A DNA stretch of 64,000 nt from Dryomyza anilis (lineage: Eukaryota; Arthropoda; Insecta; Diptera; Dryomyzidae). The notes beneath the pieces are model-generated. The model searched no databases, was not told the DNA's origin, and saw only the letters and a program-made list of their open reading frames with translations. Shown here piece after piece: positions 1 to 11,282 of this stretch; the stretch's first letter is position 1, and each line of letters starts with the position of its first letter. A program made the position numbers and the translations under genes. Location: NCBI GenBank assembly GCA_951804985.1, contig OX638135.1:68986680-69050679 (forward strand), given 5' to 3'.

Positions 1-566
1 TAGTAGTGTAACTTTTCTTGATACATTAATATTCGCAAACAGTCCGTCGTTTATATTGGGCACTAAAATGTAGCTTACGTCGAACAAAAATAATTCGCAC
101 AGCTGAAATAGTGAAAAGCTCTCCCAAGTGTTTTCAGAGCTGTTGCGCCAAACTATTCTTTTATATTTTGCGTTAAAAATTAAAAGACCAATTCCACTCA
201 AATATGAAAATTTTTTGTTGCGAAATGTCAAAAAAAACAGCTGTTTGCTGTTGTGAGACAGGGTTCACTGCAGATTGAAAAAGTTCTTTATATACTACTA
301 TTGAAGAAAATTACCGCGAACATTAATGCATTTACTTTTCGGATTTCCGTGATTTAAATAATGTTTATTATCTAAATAACAAAGTAAAACAAAAATTGAT
401 CTAAAAATAAATGCATTGATGTTTTCAGAGAAAAATCATACTTAGACGTTTCGGAAACGCAACGCCCTACACATTTTAATAAAATAAGAAATTAAATATT
501 TATTAAATATATAAACATTTTAACGTTTTATATTACACATATATTGTTGCTTCTTAATGTTTTTAT
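1..566. other. AT-rich non-coding DNA
   Basis: No gene, RNA or element boundary is recognised. The sequence is AT-rich with scattered short A/T runs. Together with what follows it may be intron or upstream flank of Eph, which starts to be coding at 18,319; that is inference. Confidence 0.5.
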
Positions 567-1349
567 CAAGGATTGAAACCGTAACCGAAACCGATATCCG
601 TTTAAAACCGTTTCATTTTTAAAACCGAAACCGTAACCGAAACCGTTATACGAAAATCAGAAATAAACCGATATCCAAAACCGATATAAACGGTTTCGGT
701 TTTATACCGGTTTAAAACGGTTTTTAAAAAAGTACCTATAAATAGAAACAGAAAAACATATTTTATTTTATAATAGAAGATCTTAAGTAAAGTGTCATTT
801 AATAAAATTTTGAGTTCCCAAAATTTTTTCAAGGCTAAAGAATATAAGCATCTTAAAAATAAGGTCTGTCAAGCACTTTTGTAGCGGTAAATAGCTTCAA
901 AAGTGCTTCAAAAGTCGCTTCAATAAGATAAAATAGACAAAACAATGTTTTTTTCGCTTTTCTTCGCTACGCTAGTTCGTACATCGATTGTGCATATGCA
1001 CTTATGCACATTATTATTATTGTTTGTAAAATCATGAAGTTTACTTAAGTCAAGTTCTATGTGCATTATTTCATTCAACTTATAAAACCAAAAAAATAAA
1101 TAATATATGAACATTTTCACAGTGTACCTCATTTAGCTTATACATTGCTTTTTGTGTTTTTCTTTTTTTTCACAAATCCGTTGATTCGTTTGAAAGTGCA
1201 AAAACAACAGAAATAAAAATAAAGCAGCATAACAATAAAGCAGCATCCACAATTTTGATACAATTTTTGGCGGGAAAATTTTTGTACCACAAAAAAAACT
1301 CGTTGTTGCCAACTAGATAGCTGTACTAGATACATACATGAAGTGTGGT

Positions 1350-1432
1350 GTCATGCGACTGTCTGCTGTCATGCGTCTGTCCGTTGTTATGCGTCTGTCT
1401 GTTGTCATGCGTCTGTTTGTTGCCTTGCGATG
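1350..1432. repeat. 18 bp minisatellite
   Basis: Four and a half tandem units of an 18-mer resembling GTCATGCGTCTGTCTGTT, starting at 1,350, 1,368, 1,386 and 1,404, with a partial fifth unit. Units differ at one to three positions. It lies inside the hAT-like element and is not coding. Confidence 0.85.
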
Positions 1433-1650
1433 ATACCGGATAGCAACAAAGAGTTGTCGTTGTGAAAGTGTGTATATACGAATCGTAATTCGTTATTGTT
1501 GTATTCTCTTCTTTCTGTTAGTGTTCCATTTGTAGCGTTTGCGTTTGAGTTTGTGTTCGCAAAAAAAAATGTTACCCTGCAAGATATTATTTGTGTTCTC
1601 TTTACATACGGTGCGTGCAGCATTCGGATTTTTTTTAATCTCTGACGAAA
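1405..1650 (-). repeat. Dispersed repeat shared with 53,852-54,080
   Basis: On the minus strand this segment runs from CAGAGATTAAAAAAAA through a stretch rich in AACACAAAC and AACGCTAC. It matches the plus strand at 53,852-54,080. The terminal CAGAGATT sits at a sharp homology break at 53,852, which suggests a transposon end, possibly hAT. The open frame across it is a by-product of the repeat. Confidence 0.5.
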
Positions 1651-2626
1651 ATAGAAGTATGCCTATACGAAATATTCCTTATATTTATTATGAATGTATA
1701 ATATACATTGAACATATTATGTTCATTTTATTATGGCCTTGAGTTTTTGAATTGTCTTGCCAACATCATTTGATTTATACAATTATATTTTATTAATTAA
1801 TTCTTGTTAAAGTATAATTAAAATTTTTTTTTGTTAGAAAAATAATTTATTTTTTGTTGAAGAAATTGAAAATATGGAAAATGAGTAACTTAAATACAAT
1901 TAATGTTCAAAATCTATTCGTTTTCATAATTAATATGCAGTTTAAGATATTTGTCTTCGATCTTTTATTTTAAATTTAAAAAGTAAAATTTTGAAAGATT
2001 CTTGCAAGCAAGAGCAAAAAAGGTATTGCAAGAACAAGATCATATGTACCTATGCAAGAGCAAGACTAAGCGTTTAAGAACAAGAACAAGATTACCATTT
2101 CTTGACTTGCTCTTGCATATGATGAACACTATTTTACATATGTTGCAGTTCACTGAATTGTTGAAATTTAATTTCTTTGGCTTTTATGGATGGAAATTGT
2201 ACAAAATTATTCTTCTTTGCAATTCAGATCATATCTCAGGTTATGTCAAAAAATTGCTTTTCATTGGTTTGTGGTTACGAAATTTTGAATTAAAATTTTT
2301 TCTTGGCGTAATCAATTAAATAATTAATATAACACTATATTTTAACTAAAATAACAAAAAACATTGTTTAAATTACGTTTCCCACTTCACCCCAATATCA
2401 TAATTTGAACATAACTTAGCACCATATAAACAATGTTAAATTATTTGAAAAATATGGAACAAAGAAAATTTATACAAAAACCGAAACCGTAACATGGAAC
2501 CGGTATACCGAAACCGTTTCGTTATAAAAACTTAAAACCGAAACCGTAACCGAAACCGAAACGCAGAAAAAACCGAAACCGAAATCGAAACCTTTATTCG
2601 TTTAGGTTTCAACCCTTGGTTTTAAT

Positions 2627-3015
2627 CATTCGAGATTCAATTATGAATGCGTGTTTAAAAATGTCATTATAAAGCGAAGAAACAAGTTGCCTTGCTTTAT
2701 GACCGTAAAAATAAACACAATTTTTTGTGTACAATGATTATAGAAAAAAAAATCGTGTTTACAAAGAAAATGTAAATTTAAAAAAAAAAAAAAATAAGTG
2801 GAGGAATTATTTAGTATAAACTGTAAAGTACTTTTAATTTTAAAAACAAATTACTGTAAATAGTGTGAAATTGTGAACTTATGCAACACTGCGAACCACT
2901 GAAAGTGACAGAAGCAACATATGATTTTTAGTTTTTTATATCAGTAAACAACAATGGAAATTAATTAGATTAAAATTGTAAGTATTTCTTTTTATTTTAA
3001 TTTATTGAAAATCAA
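2627..3015. other. AT-rich spacer, nothing recognised
   Basis: A/T-rich sequence with a poly-A run near 2,780. No conserved coding or element signature was seen. Confidence 0.4.
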
Positions 3016-3368
3016 TTGAAACATATATTTTTTAGTTTTATGACCACATGGTTGTTGTCTCCAACCATTTGGTGGACTTATTCTAAATCCTCGCGGTACG
3101 GCTGGTCTGACAACATGGAATGCATCATAAAGGAGCTGCGAGAGTCCTTCACAATGGGTTACATGGTCAGCGTTAAGGATTTAAAAAGCAATCCAGATAT
3201 CATTCCATCATCGAGACCCTGCGTTAGAAAACCGAAAATAATGACAGTCCTTTCAAGGATTTTGCTATTATGTTGTTCACGATCTCTGCTGTCTGGCTTT
3301 TCGCTGGACATACCATAGGTGCATGCATGCGGTGTCATTGCACATCGCACAGGACGATTAAACTGCAT
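3016..3368. other. Unidentified GC-richer ORF segment
   Basis: About 350 bases stand out from the surrounding AT-rich DNA by higher GC content. The + strand carries a 100-codon open frame (3,016-3,318, containing TTWLLSPTIWWTYSKSSRYG) and the minus strand a 69-codon frame (3,159-3,368). A possible acceptor (TTTTTTAG) precedes the + frame at about 3,034. I do not recognise either protein. It could be a decayed transposon fragment, a retrocopy or a lone exon. Neither frame matches known Eph ectodomain motifs. Confidence 0.25.
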
Positions 3369-5885
3369 ATTGCACTATTTCAACTGATAGTAATATGAAT
3401 TTAACGACCACCGATTTCTGATGGGACAACATCAATTTTAAATCGTACGATTTTAGCTTTTTGTTTATGAATGTAACACAAGGTGGTTTAATAAAAAAAA
3501 AATTATTTTTAAGATCAGTTGTGTTTAATTTAATGTGTCATTTAGATTAAAGAAAAATGAATTAAACTTATTAGCTGCTCAAATCTGACGTATATTTGTT
3601 ATTTTTTCTATCGCCATAGTTTCATATTAGAGACACAAAAATTTATGATTTTAATTTGAATGATATTTAGCCCTTTAAATTATGTCACACGAAAATATAA
3701 CTGACACAAATAAATAAGAAAAACCATAAACATTTTTTTTTTTGTAATATTAAGTACTGCAACAGATGAAATTATTATTTCAATAACGATATTTAACTAC
3801 CATTTTATATTAATGATTTCATTAAAATATGTTCATAATAAGGTAAAATATTTCTGATAGTTTCCCGTTAATTAAAATAAATTAAGGGTTTCTTCATAAA
3901 ATCCAGATTTTTGCCCGATGGACATTTCCTTATGAGGAACAACCAATGTAGCTATGATCGGGCCCATTGACTGTTTAGATAATGTAAATCCCAGTATGGT
4001 GAGCATGATAAGGGCTTGACAAGGCAATGATCATATGTACTCTAATTGTGCTTCGTCAGGAAATGAAAACCCGATCATTTCCTGATGAAGCATCGATCAA
4101 ATTTCCACTAGTGATGTTGGTTTTGCTTAATTTCCCATACAAAATACTAAACTGGAAACTGGTGAAGACAATTTTTACGTTGGGCTTTGAAAAATGGTGT
4201 TGGCTTTGAAAACAGGTGTGCAAAATATAAATAAAACTAAAAAATATGAAATTTTGACGAAACATGATGTTAATTAATATGTCATATTCCACACATATGT
4301 AAAGTAAATATATAAGTGTTTGGTATTGAAAAAAAGAAATTTTAAAGAATCTATGTGGCGAATATAAATACAATCTGTATATAGTTTCTGAACACTTTTT
4401 TTTGAAAAAGAAGAAAAAAAATATTTGGCTAAAAAAAACTTAAAATTTATTGAATATATCTAAATTAGTATTAATCGTATCATCATTAAACTTTTACCTA
4501 ATATAAAATAATTTGTAATTATGCTTTATTAAAACATTTTTAGAAATATTTATATTATAAAATGAGATATAACTGTTTTAATCTAAGTTCCATTAAAAAT
4601 TGAGTATTTTTGGAAAAAATGCTGCCCTGCACATATACTTCGCCGGACAAAAAGTAAGAGTCAAAAATACGTAGAAATGACTCGTCCTTAAAATTTCTTA
4701 CTAAATTTGACATTGGACCTTGAAAACTTTTCTGCAGGGGGTAAAAGTGAAAAATAAAATTTTAAAAATTTGAACTTTGATCAGTGTTGCCAGATGGGTT
4801 AAATATATTTTGGATAAGTTATATAATTTTTAAAGATTTTCAGTAATGTTATCTATCAAAAAAATGTAACAAAAGTACATGTTACAGAAGAAAAAAAAAT
4901 ACTTACGTAGATTTGCGTTAAAATCCACAATTCCATAAAAAAAATTAAAAAAAGTAAAATAAAAAAAAAATCGACTTTACAATTTTATATTTACTAAACC
5001 ACTGGAGATATTTAAAAATTGTTTTAAGTTTATAAAAGTCCTATACAAATATTTTGATTTCATGATAAAATGTACAACCTATGTATAAATATGTAAAGTC
5101 TTAAAAAAATAAAAAAAAAATCATGATTCAGTCTATATCTTTAAAACTAATCAATATATTTCCTCATGTAAGCACATTTTCTTTACATCTCACTGTAGTA
5201 TCCAATATTGTATGACTGATTGAATAGTATTGCCAAAAAACGCCAGAAGAAAGGCTGCGTTTTTCGTAACAAGAAATTAGATATACCATCATCACCATAA
5301 CTTGTTTTATTGTTTACATAATAAAGTAAGATTTTGATTTTATTGGCATTTGTAAGTTTGTTGTAATTTAAAGTTACGTTTAAATTTTGATTATCATTCG
5401 AAATCATTGATGGCCTAGCTTCACCATAAGTCGTTAAATAACACTGTTCTACAAATTAAATTGTTAGCCTATTCTGGAATGAAACGTATCAATTCTGGTT
5501 GACTCGTTCTCCTAATTCTTGCTGCTTACTCAGAATTTTCCTTTTTTTTTTTTGATATTTTGCACAAAATTGAGTCAAAGTTGCAAAAATGCCGTTTTTG
5601 GTACTTTATATCGCAAGTTATCGCACGATTTCGCCATTTTGCAGATGCAACCTTTATCACAAAATAAAATATGAACCATGCTCTATGGATAATTGGCAAA
5701 AAAAATCTGTGTCCAGCCCTATGTATAAATAGTTTTTGCAAAAAATCAAAAAGAAATTTGTGTTACCAAAAATGTGTGTCGAGAGAGTAATTTATCACAA
5801 TTCTATAAGCTCTCTTTAAAAACTTTTAAATATTAGTTCGCAATGTGTTTGCTGTCAAAATTTCGAAAAATGTTTTAAACTTCAT
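3369..5885. other. AT-rich region, no gene recognised
   Basis: About 2.5 kb of low-complexity A/T-rich DNA. A GC-richer patch at 3,895-4,110 contains two similar stretches around CGATCATTTCCTGATGA and TGCTTCGTCAGGAAATGA in inverted orientation, perhaps a small foldback. No protein family signature was found in the short frames. Confidence 0.4.
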
Positions 5886-7130
5886 CACTTCTCTAAACTG
5901 CTGACCGGTGATGATGACCGCAATTTCACCGACAGAGAAGTAAACCCGGCAACCCCAGTACTTGATGACGACGTTGAGATTCCGCCACCCGACCATGACG
6001 AGGTCAGAACAGCCATTGCTCGGCTGAAAAACAACAAAGCCGCAGGTTCTGATGCCCTGCCTGCTGAATTGTTTAAGACCGGAGGCGAATAGCTAATAGA
6101 GAGCATGCACGAGCTCGTAAGCAGAATATGGTCGGATGAAAGCATGCCAAGTGACTGGAACCTCAGTGTACTCTGCCCAATCCTTAAGAAAGGGGATCCC
6201 ACTATCTGCGCCAACTACCGTGGAATCAGCCTACTCAATATCGCATACAAGGTTCTATCGAGCGTATTATGTGAAAGACTGAAGCCCATCGTAAACAGAC
6301 TGATTGGACCTTATCAGTGCGGCTTCAGACCTGGAAAGTCCACCATAGACCAGATTTTCACATTGCGCCTAATCCAGGAAAAGACCCTAGAAAAACAGAT
6401 CGACACCTACCACCTATTAGTCGTCTATAAAGCCGCCTTCGATACTCCGATATAGGAACGATTATACGTATACCTGCGAAACTTAAAAGGCTTTGCAGGA
6501 TGACCCTGAGCAACACACGTTGCTCAGTGAGAATAGGAAAAGACCTCTCCGAGCCATTTCATAATGAATGAGGTTTCAGACAGGGTGACTCCCTATCGTG
6601 CGACTTTTTTAACTTATTGATGGAGAATATAGTTCGAGCTGCCGAACTCCGTCAAAGCGGCACTGTCCTCAACAAAAGTTTCATGCTGCTCGCATATGCC
6701 GACGATATTGATATCATTGGCAGGAGCACACGAACAGTCAGCGCAGCATTCTCCAGATTGGAGAAAGAGTCGCGTCGATTGGGTCTAGCGGTGAACGAGG
6801 ACAAGACGAAGTTCCTTGTGTCAACAAGCAAAAAAGAGTCCGTGCGTCTTGGACAAAAAGCTGATTTTGACACCCACAAGTTCGACATTGTGAAGGACTT
6901 CGTCTATCTGTGATCCAGCGTAAACAGCAACAATGACGTCAGCCTGGAGATCAAATGGAGAATAACTCTTGCCAAGTAGGCAATTGAGAATCAGAGCCCT
7001 CTCTCGCCGGACAAAAGTAACGCTCTACAAGTCACTCATCATGCCCGTCCTACTTTATGGTGCAGAAACATGGACGCTGGACGCACCGATGAGAGAGTAC
7101 TGGTAGCGTTCGAGAGAAATGCCAGATGGA
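5886..7130 (+). pseudogene. RTE-type LINE reverse transcriptase remnant (subfamily A, left arm)
   Basis: Translated pieces match the RT of the RTE copy at 58,509-61,817: an ANYRGISLLNIAYKVLSS block, a GPYQCGFRPGKSTID block and the catalytic YADD (as LLAYADDIDIIGRS, about 6,690). Stops and frame changes occur near 6,090, 6,450 and 6,910, so it is non-functional. It shares private defects with the inverted copy at 13,765-15,360, including a short deletion just after the DTPI block. That shows both came from one damaged copy rather than from two insertions. It begins abruptly at 5,886 inside the ORF. Confidence 0.85.
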
Positions 7131-7957
7131 TTTCGGTGGTGCTTGTCAGAAGACTCGATAATTGAGTTCGCCGTCCGCCGTCGATCTCTTCTTCGCTGAC
7201 TCTACATCGCGAACTGTTTCTTAGTTGTGCCGGCCCCTGTATTTCGCAGTGCAGACCGTAACACCACATTGGACGTCCATGGCGGAAAGTCATCGCTGGG
7301 AAGATGTCCCTTGTTTAGGGGTTGCCATCGATGTGAGGCTTTTAATCGCCTAGCCGCTCCAGATAGTCGCTTTTTCCCATCAGAGTTCCTCTCTCCATCA
7401 CAATTTGGAGTCGCGGAAAGACGCACGACTACCGTCCTATCCGAACTCTGGGAGGAGTCTATAACTCCAACCCTCCCTCCACCAGCAGAATTTTCATCGC
7501 AGACCACCACTAGCGCCCAACCAGCCGAGCTGGTTGGGCGCTTCGGTCGAAAAAAGAAGGCCGCCCCACAGAGATCAGACGCCTATAAGTATTTAAAGAC
7601 CCTACGATCGAACAAAAGAAGTTGTCCCACCGGGAACAGACGCCTAACTGCCTGACACTAGATGCTGGCGCATGGTAGGGTTTTAGGGATGTAATCGTCT
7701 TAGTCTGGCCACTTGTCCAAGGCCCTGTTCCGGCTTCCTGCCAGTATGCCCCTTGGATTCGACGTGGCAAACACAAGCCGTCTCACTCGCTCCTGAAGGG
7801 AGCTTCGACAAAGTGCGGGTACTTCGAAAGGAAAATAGTTGAGGAATTTTTTGAAAAGGTACTCCATTAGAATTCGCGAAGTAATTTTTGTTGAATTAAA
7901 ATAATATGAACCAAATGTATTTTATTTATCAAGGCTTTTATATCAGCCTAATTTGTG
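7131..7957. repeat. GC-rich unidentified element joined to RTE endonuclease scrap (left arm)
   Basis: This stretch is GC-rich with one long + frame (7,227-7,655, 142 codons) that has a basic cluster (GRFGRKKKA). Its reverse complement recurs at 12,497-13,735. The outer end (about 7,905-7,957) carries a short piece of the RTE endonuclease 5' region fused to AT-rich DNA, and the same fusion is present in the other arm. It may be an ORF1 or 5' region of a non-LTR element. I could not name the family. Confidence 0.6.
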
Positions 7958-7962
7958 AACAC

Positions 7963-8038
<76 letters not shown>
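7963..8038. repeat. (TA)n microsatellite
   Basis: About 38 uninterrupted TA dinucleotides at the border between the left inverted-duplication arm and the duplicated spacer block. Confidence 0.95.
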
Positions 8039-8040
<2 letters not shown>

Positions 8041-8239
8041 ATGAAATTGATGTGAATTGATGAAATGTAATTCGCGTGCAAGATACAATTTTGTATTACT
8101 GATTAATCTGATTAACCAGAATTTTGATTAATTTAAAATAAAACAAATTCATTCAATAACATTTGAACATTTCGTCAACTTAAATAAAGTGAAAATTTAT
8201 ATAATTAAAAAATTAAAGGAAAGAAAAATAGTTAAAATT

Positions 8240-8392
8240 CTACTACTAGTAGAAATTCTGATTAATCAATAATCAGAATTTTGCCCTATCAGAATCCTGA
8301 TTAATTGTTCTGACTAAAGGAAAATTTTGATTAATCAATTATTAATACTTATTTGAGTAATCAAATAATATTATTAATCGATTAATCGCACA
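8240..8392. repeat. Cluster of ATTAATC / GATTAAT inverted motifs
   Basis: A dozen or so GATTAAT or ATTAATC motifs in both orientations, ending in ATTAATCGATTAATCGC. The same cluster occurs twice more in the tandem duplication at 24,468-25,683. It is palindromic, AT-rich and non-coding. The motifs resemble homeodomain and paired-class target sites, but that function is only a possibility. Confidence 0.6.
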
Positions 8393-9285
8393 GCCATATT
8401 AAAGAATAGTTTTGTATCATTTTTTGCGATTATTTTTAAAATTAAAAACATTTAAAAATCACTTCAGTTTTTCACTATGTTTACAGTTAAATACATCGTG
8501 AAACATAGCAATTAACACTCTCTAATAAGCTTTATTTATAAATCCAAACATTATTTGTAAATCTAAGTATATATCTTGAAGGTATAAATTACCTAATTGA
8601 ACTCTTCTTCGTATGCCAAATTTTGGCATCAATGAAAAGTTGACTCTAAATTTCAAAATTATTAAGTAATTTTAGCATGTAATTCGAAGCTAAAAAAAAA
8701 ATCTGAATCGAATTTTTCATTTTTAGATAACTTAAATGTAAAAATATTTTTCGTGCACCATCAAATTTTTAGATATTGCAAAGTAAAATAAGAGTTAGAA
8801 TTTTTATCTGAATCGAAATTCTTGCATATATTGAATTTTATTTTTTTAGCGTTAGTGTTTTAGCTTTAGCAACTTTTGGAATCCGGCCACAGAACATCGA
8901 ATCCAAATTTTTAATGAACATTACTAACATTTCCTTAGTGCACATTTTTCTATGTCGCAGGTTGTATATTTATTCATCCAATAAATAAATATTCATATGT
9001 TATTCAATAATATTTTTTCATATTGGTATAAATTAAATACATAAAAGTGCGCATAAAAATTTGGCAATAAATCAAGGTTTGTAAAATTGTTCGAAATAAA
9101 TTGGGACAGGCAAAACATCGTATCTACATTTTTCTTCAAATACTTCTGCAAGTAATGGATATTTTAGATATTATTTTAAGCTGATTTAAATGACACTATA
9201 TGAAAAAAAATATTAGAATATTGATCTACTCAATTTTGAGACTTTTTTCTTCTCCTGCGAAATTTGTTTTTTTGTTGGTTACGAT

Positions 9286-9793
9286 TAGGGATGTGCCGAT
9301 ATGTTGAACAGTGATTGCTACTTTAATATATTTGTTGTGAATATTCGCAATAACAGGCAAATACCAATCACTGTAGTTGTTATTCGAATGAAAAAGAACA
9401 GCCTGTTAGAGTTAAAATAAAACCTTGTTATAGAAATACCTTGTGATACACAGCTATAATTTCTGCTTCTGCTCTTTTTCATTCGAATAATAACTACTGT
9501 GATTGGTATTTGCCTTTTATTGCGAATATTCACAACAAAGATATCAGTTGCTATGAATCACGGCTACTGGAGTATTTCCATAACAGGGTGTTATTTTTAC
9601 TCTTGAATAACAGGCGGCTGTTCTTTTTCATTCAAATAATAACGACAGTGATTGGTATTTCCCTGATTTGTGAATATCGCATCTGTGATCAAAATAACTG
9701 TAATTTGAGTAACCGGTATTTTTAACTGTTATTCAAAAGTAGCAATAACGGTCAGTAACAGTGACTGAAAAGTAGCAACTTTGCCCATCACTA
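9286..9793. mobile_element. hAT-type foldback MITE (copy 1)
   Basis: Ends are TAGGGATGTGCC and its partner GCCCATCACTA, with an exact 8 bp target duplication GTTACGAT at 9,278-9,285 and 9,794-9,801. The interior is built of repeated inverted blocks around AATACCAATCACTGTAGTTG and its complement. No transposase is present. The homologous insertion in copy 2 (26,446-27,023) has the same duplication, so the MITE inserted before the segmental duplication. This copy lacks about 70 bases found near the left end in copy 2. Confidence 0.85.
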
Positions 9794-9926
9794 GTTACGA
9801 TATACTAGATAGAGATAAGATAACATTTTTGATTTAAAATATTGGGCAAAGTCTGTACAAACTATATCTAAAATATTATATAAGTTGTGTTTCGTCAGGC
9901 TCGAGGTCAGGTCAGATTCAATAATT

Positions 9927-9952
9927 CGGACACCTTCGGTGTCCGTCTTCAG
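9927..9952 (-). ncRNA. Penelope-associated hairpin, hammerhead-like core
   Basis: On the minus strand CTGAAGA is followed by a perfect 8 bp stem (CGGACACC / GGTGTCCG) with a GAA loop and then AATT. Penelope-like elements are known to carry minimal hammerhead ribozymes (CUGANGA, stem II, GAAA) at such positions. Here the first core strand fits the consensus, but the second strand (GAA or GAAA) is at best partial, so activity is doubtful. It lies downstream of the GIY-YIG fragment on the same strand, as expected. Confidence 0.45.
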
Positions 9953-10003
9953 GAAATTATTAAAGCTACAACAACGAAATATGACAACAATATATTAATT
10001 AAA

Positions 10004-10456
10004 TTAAATGACAACATTAATACAAAAACATTCACGTAAAAAAATTAAATAAATAGTTCTTACAATTAAGGTAAGTCTACGTCTGCTTATAGCGACAATG
10101 TTGCTGTTACTATATTTTGATTTTTTTTGTGCTTTGTTATGATGTGTCTGTAGATTTGAGCGCAATTCTCTGTGTCCGTTTTGTAGTTCATTCGTGATTC
10201 TTGTTGTAAAATTTTCACCTCTTCTATGTTCGGCGAGTGTCGCATTGTGGTACAGTGGGCTGCTAGCGCTGTTTTTTTGGTCACTTGTTCTATTCCTTAT
10301 TTTGTAGTCAGATTTGTGTGCAAAAATTCTTGTCCTTAATTTTGATTTTGTTGTTCCAACATATACTTTATTGCCTATGTTTGATCCGTCTCCGTTGCAT
10401 GGTATTTTATAGATAACGTTTGATTTCTCCATTTTGTCCAATAAATATATTCGCAC
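10004..10456 (-). CDS. Penelope-like element GIY-YIG endonuclease domain (5'-truncated)
   Basis: The 150-residue frame contains NVIYKIPCNG about 12 residues in and YVGTTKSKLRTRIFAHKSD about 20 residues later. This is the typical start of the C-terminal GIY-YIG nuclease of Penelope-like retroelements, with VIY standing for GIY and YVG for YIG, followed by the conserved Arg and His. Penelope proteins normally carry a reverse transcriptase of several hundred residues before this domain. None is found upstream (above 10,456 on this strand), so only the 3' end of the element survives. A second, frame-broken copy lies at 27,234-27,685. Confidence 0.8.
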   Translation of the reverse strand: MRIYLLDKMEKSNVIYKIPCNGDGSNIGNKVYVGTTKSKLRTRIFAHKSDYKIRNRTSDQKNSASSPLYHNATLAEHRRGENFTTRITNELQNGHRELRSNLQTHHNKAQKKSKYSNSNIVAISRRRLTLIVRTIYLIFLRECFCINVVI

Positions 10457-10950
10457 AGATATACTGTCTAAAGACGACGGATCCTCAAATACTTCAATAA
10501 CATAACGTACTGCTCCAGAAATTTTTGATGATTGCCATATAAAAGTTCAGTAAGCAATAGTGTTTTATAATCTATCTGGAAATATGTTTGAAACTCTTTA
10601 AATTTTGCTTTTGTAGTATCTCTGATATATCTGATTCTAAATTACACAAAAAATACACATGCAGATCAAAAATGCACTGGAATTACCCAAAAAGTGGCAA
10701 CACTGGTCCACTTATTTCTAAAAATACAAAGGTTATAGAGTCTAATATAGACTAATAGTTACAAACATTTTGTATATAACCTACATATTTAATCGCATAT
10801 TTAATCGCGCTAATCGCAAGTAACAAACATACAGTAAATAAAAACATTCATATATTTATCTCTTAAAATTCAAACATTTTTCATTATTCTTATTCATACG
10901 TAAAAAGTGCCACTAGCCCTTTTCCAAGTCTGCCCATTTTTTCAAAACTA

Positions 10951-10979
10951 CATGGTACTACCTACCTGGTAGTACCATG
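10951..10979. repeat. 12-13 bp perfect hairpin
   Basis: CATGGTACTACC and GGTAGTACCATG flank a 5 nt loop. The hairpin is in a short stretch present in segmental copy 1 but absent from the equivalent place in copy 2 (about 28,196), so it marks an insertion in one copy or a deletion in the other. Confidence 0.8.
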
Positions 10980-11282
10980 TATATTAGACTGGTCCCTAAT
11001 TGTAATGAGAAAAAATATCTTCTTTGATTTAAGGTGATCATTTTGTTCATTTATACAAATGATTAATTTGAACAAAATTTTAAATCGATTGGATAATGGT
11101 AATCTTATCATTATGAATCAAAATAATCATGTATTGAAAAACTAAGTATGGATTGTTATAGAGTTTAGTCTAAACAAATTTATGATTTCAGTTTTTTTGA
11201 TCAAACGTACTGATTAAAGCTATATACCAATAATGAGACAAACGTATAAAATTAAGATTTCTCTTCTATCACACCCTGTACA

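Larger units (their letters stand above)
567..2618 (-). mobile_element. hAT-like non-autonomous element with GAAACC-array ends (copy 1)
   Basis: The ends are imperfect inverted repeats beginning CAAGGATTGAAACC and ending GGTTTCAACCCTTG, followed inward by arrays of the hexamer AACCGA. They are flanked by an 8 bp near-identical duplication, GTTTTTAT (559-566) and GTTTTAAT (2,619-2,626), the size made by hAT transposases. The interior around 2,000-2,450 is homologous, in opposite orientation, to copy 2 at 22,220-22,971. No transposase is visible. At least one further repeat is nested inside (about 1,405-1,650) together with a minisatellite. The family name is not known to me. Confidence 0.7.
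8049..11282. repeat. Direct segmental repeat, copy 1 (matches 25,206-28,473)
   Basis: The block is nearly identical to 25,206-28,473 in the same orientation, including the nested hAT MITE, the Penelope fragment and the following RTE-B fragment. Differences are a 70 bp-scale deletion within the MITE of this copy and an extra stretch around 10,950-11,040. The first part ends with GGAATCCGGCCACAG (about 8,879-8,893), which in copy 2 is the right end of a larger element starting at 23,561. Copy 1 therefore holds only its right portion. Confidence 0.85.

Noticed and set aside
3016..3368. Reading the GC-richer ORF as an upstream Eph exon
   Set aside because: No Eph ligand-binding, FNIII or transmembrane motif is present, so it is left unidentified.
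6652..6888. Antisense frames such as SKSAFCPRRTDSFLLV, repeated at 14,365 and 59,137
   Set aside because: They are shadows of the RTE reverse transcriptase on the opposite strand; their recurrence reflects the LINE copies.
9318..9725. Short frames across the hAT MITE as genes (also 26,432-26,955)
   Set aside because: They read through inverted repeat blocks of a non-coding MITE; both strands and copies give similar peptides only because the blocks are palindromic.
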